Of a DNA stretch of 64,000 nt, positions 63,487-64,000 are shown piece after piece. Within the stretch, counting starts at the first letter, position 1, and every line of letters starts with the position of its first letter. A program made the position numbers and the translations under genes. A model generated the notes under the pieces. The model was not told the DNA's origin. It saw only the letters and a list, made by a program, of their open reading frames with translations, and ran no database searches. This DNA comes from Aliagarivorans taiwanensis DSM 22990 (GTDB lineage Bacteria > Pseudomonadota > Gammaproteobacteria > Enterobacterales > Celerinatantimonadaceae). The DNA lies in assembly GCF_000429505.1 (NCBI RefSeq), contig NZ_AUBZ01000002.1, positions 211,605-275,604 on the forward strand, given 5' to 3'.

Positions 63487-63514
63487 TTGCGCAAAAGAAT
63501 CCGATCCCTATAAT
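63487..63514 (+). promoter_or_regulatory. rRNA operon promoter P1
   Basis: TTGCGC (63487-63492), 16-nt spacer, TATAAT (63509-63514), followed by a GC-rich discriminator (GCACCTCCGC) of the kind needed for ppGpp control, and preceded by A/T-rich sequence. Confidence 0.85.
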
Positions 63515-63621
63515 GCACCTCCGCTGACAGGGCAAACGCCCACGGTTAGCAAGGCGTCGACACTAAGTGTTACGCCGGGTGAGTCAGGATTCACCGCTTG
63601 AAAAAACTTTTAAAAAAAGCT

Positions 63622-63649
63622 TTGACAAGCACTCAGAAATCCTTAGAAT
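63622..63649 (+). promoter_or_regulatory. rRNA operon promoter P2
   Basis: Consensus TTGACA (63622-63627), 16-nt spacer, TAGAAT (63644-63649), GC-rich discriminator TCGCCCTCGC. The A run at 63601-63617 upstream is suited to be an UP element. Confidence 0.85.
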
Positions 63650-63676
63650 TCGCCCTCGCTTCTCACGGGAAGCAAC

Positions 63677-63710
63677 GTTCTTTAACAAGTTATCAAGCAA
63701 TCTGTGTGGG
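63677..63710 (+). promoter_or_regulatory. rRNA antitermination sites boxA and boxC
   Basis: GTTCTTTAACAA (63677-63688) fits the rrn boxA (TGCTCTTTAACAA) and GTGTGGG (63704-63710) resembles boxC. NusB-S10 recognition of boxA allows untranslated rRNA transcripts to escape Rho. Confidence 0.85.
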
Positions 63711-63804
63711 CACTCACGAGATGTGAAGCGACAAAAAAATTCGCTTCAAATTATCCTGAGTGAACGCAACGTTAATTCAGTGATTTATTTGAGCAAACAA
63801 CTTT

Positions 63805-64000
63805 TATTTGAAGAGTTTGATCATGGCTCAGATTGAACGCTGGCGGCAGGCTTAACACATGCAAGTCGAGCGGAAACGACAGTAACAATCCTTCGGGTGC
63901 GTTATTGGGCGTCGAGCGGCGGACGGGTGAGTAATGCTTGGGAATATGCCTTTACGTGGGGGACAACAGTTGGAAACGACTGCTAATACCGCATAATGTC
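63805..64000 (+). rRNA. rrs: 16S ribosomal RNA, 5' part
   Basis: Starts with the conserved TTGAAGAGTTTGATCATGG at about 63807, CTCAGATTGAACGCTGGCGG follows. The mature 5' end is placed at about 63805 by alignment with E. coli position 1 by eye. The gene runs off the window after about 196 nt, so it is partial. Upstream are P1, P2 and boxA. The variable region near position 70-100 of the gene could place the organism if searched. Confidence 0.97.

Noticed and set aside
63567..63836. 89-aa plus-strand frame in the rRNA leader
   Set aside because: It crosses promoter P2, boxA and the 16S 5' end, so it is not a gene.
1..64000. Prophage, defence island or secondary-metabolite cluster
   Set aside because: No integrase, phage structural genes, restriction or toxin genes, or large synthases are present; nearly every gene has a housekeeping identity.

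Overview
The window is a chromosomal, mostly housekeeping segment of a gammaproteobacterium, probably in the Shewanella/Ferrimonas branch of the Alteromonadales. The placement rests on a caa3-type cox cluster next to lexA, a type II secretion operon followed by nudE and cysQ, a liv transporter of the Shewanella/Ferrimonas type, a DUF5610 protein and the gene order. The species cannot be named. Almost every gene is intact. I see no prophage, IS element, CRISPR array, toxin system or tRNA gene. The only transposon-like item is a small inverted-repeat element at 975-1134.

Layout. 1-4.6 kb: end of the type II secretion operon (gspM, gspN), a nucleotidase, nudE-cysQ, cytochrome c5 and a HAD phosphatase. 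4.7-13.5 kb: rbgA, an unrecognised membrane coiled-coil protein, gor, an orphan PAS histidine kinase, prlC and an MscS channel. 13.5-18.8 kb: a complete branched-chain amino acid ABC transporter (livJHMGF) behind a leader with two inverted repeats. 18.9-25.3 kb: glpE-glpG, a FliL-like protein, ubiC-ubiA, plsB and lexA with two SOS boxes. 25.6-33.2 kb: a cytochrome c oxidase cluster (coxB, coxA, cox11, coxC, DUF2909, SURF1, a CX3C membrane protein, ctaA, ctaB) that builds, copper-loads and supplies heme A to an aa3-type oxidase whose subunit II carries a fused cytochrome c. 33.2-40.8 kb: a MATE exporter, trmL, cpxA-cpxR divergent from cpxP with a CpxR site between, fieF, cysE, DUF1653, zapB and rraA. 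40.9-48.2 kb, minus strand: hslVU behind an excellent sigma-32 promoter, a PilZ protein, ftsN, argS and priA. 48.4-54.2 kb: rpmE, malic enzyme, and metJ divergent from metBL over four met boxes. 54.3-63.2 kb: a GH13 lipoprotein, fabR, trmA, a DUF5610 protein, a cobalamin riboswitch with btuB, murI and a membrane-anchored RRM protein. 63.2-64 kb: the rRNA leader with two promoters and the start of a 16S gene.

The order closely resembles E. coli in several blocks: ubiC-ubiA-plsB-lexA-(dinF-like), trmL...cysE, cpxARP-fieF, zapB-rraA-hslUV-ftsN-priA-rpmE-metJBL and fabR-trmA-btuB-murI-rrs. Departures from that order mark lineage-specific genes: the cox cluster between lexA and the dinF-like gene, the cpx-fieF block between trmL and cysE, the PilZ gene before ftsN, the DUF5610 gene before btuB, and the RRM protein before the rRNA operon.

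I found no clearly new multi-gene system. The best leads are single genes and cis elements: the CX3C membrane protein in the cox cluster, the membrane-anchored RRM protein, the 5.9-kb coiled-coil protein, the two liv leader inverted repeats, a perfect palindrome before fabR, and the inverted-repeat element that ends two convergent genes. All identifications come from reading motifs and recalling families; no database search was run.
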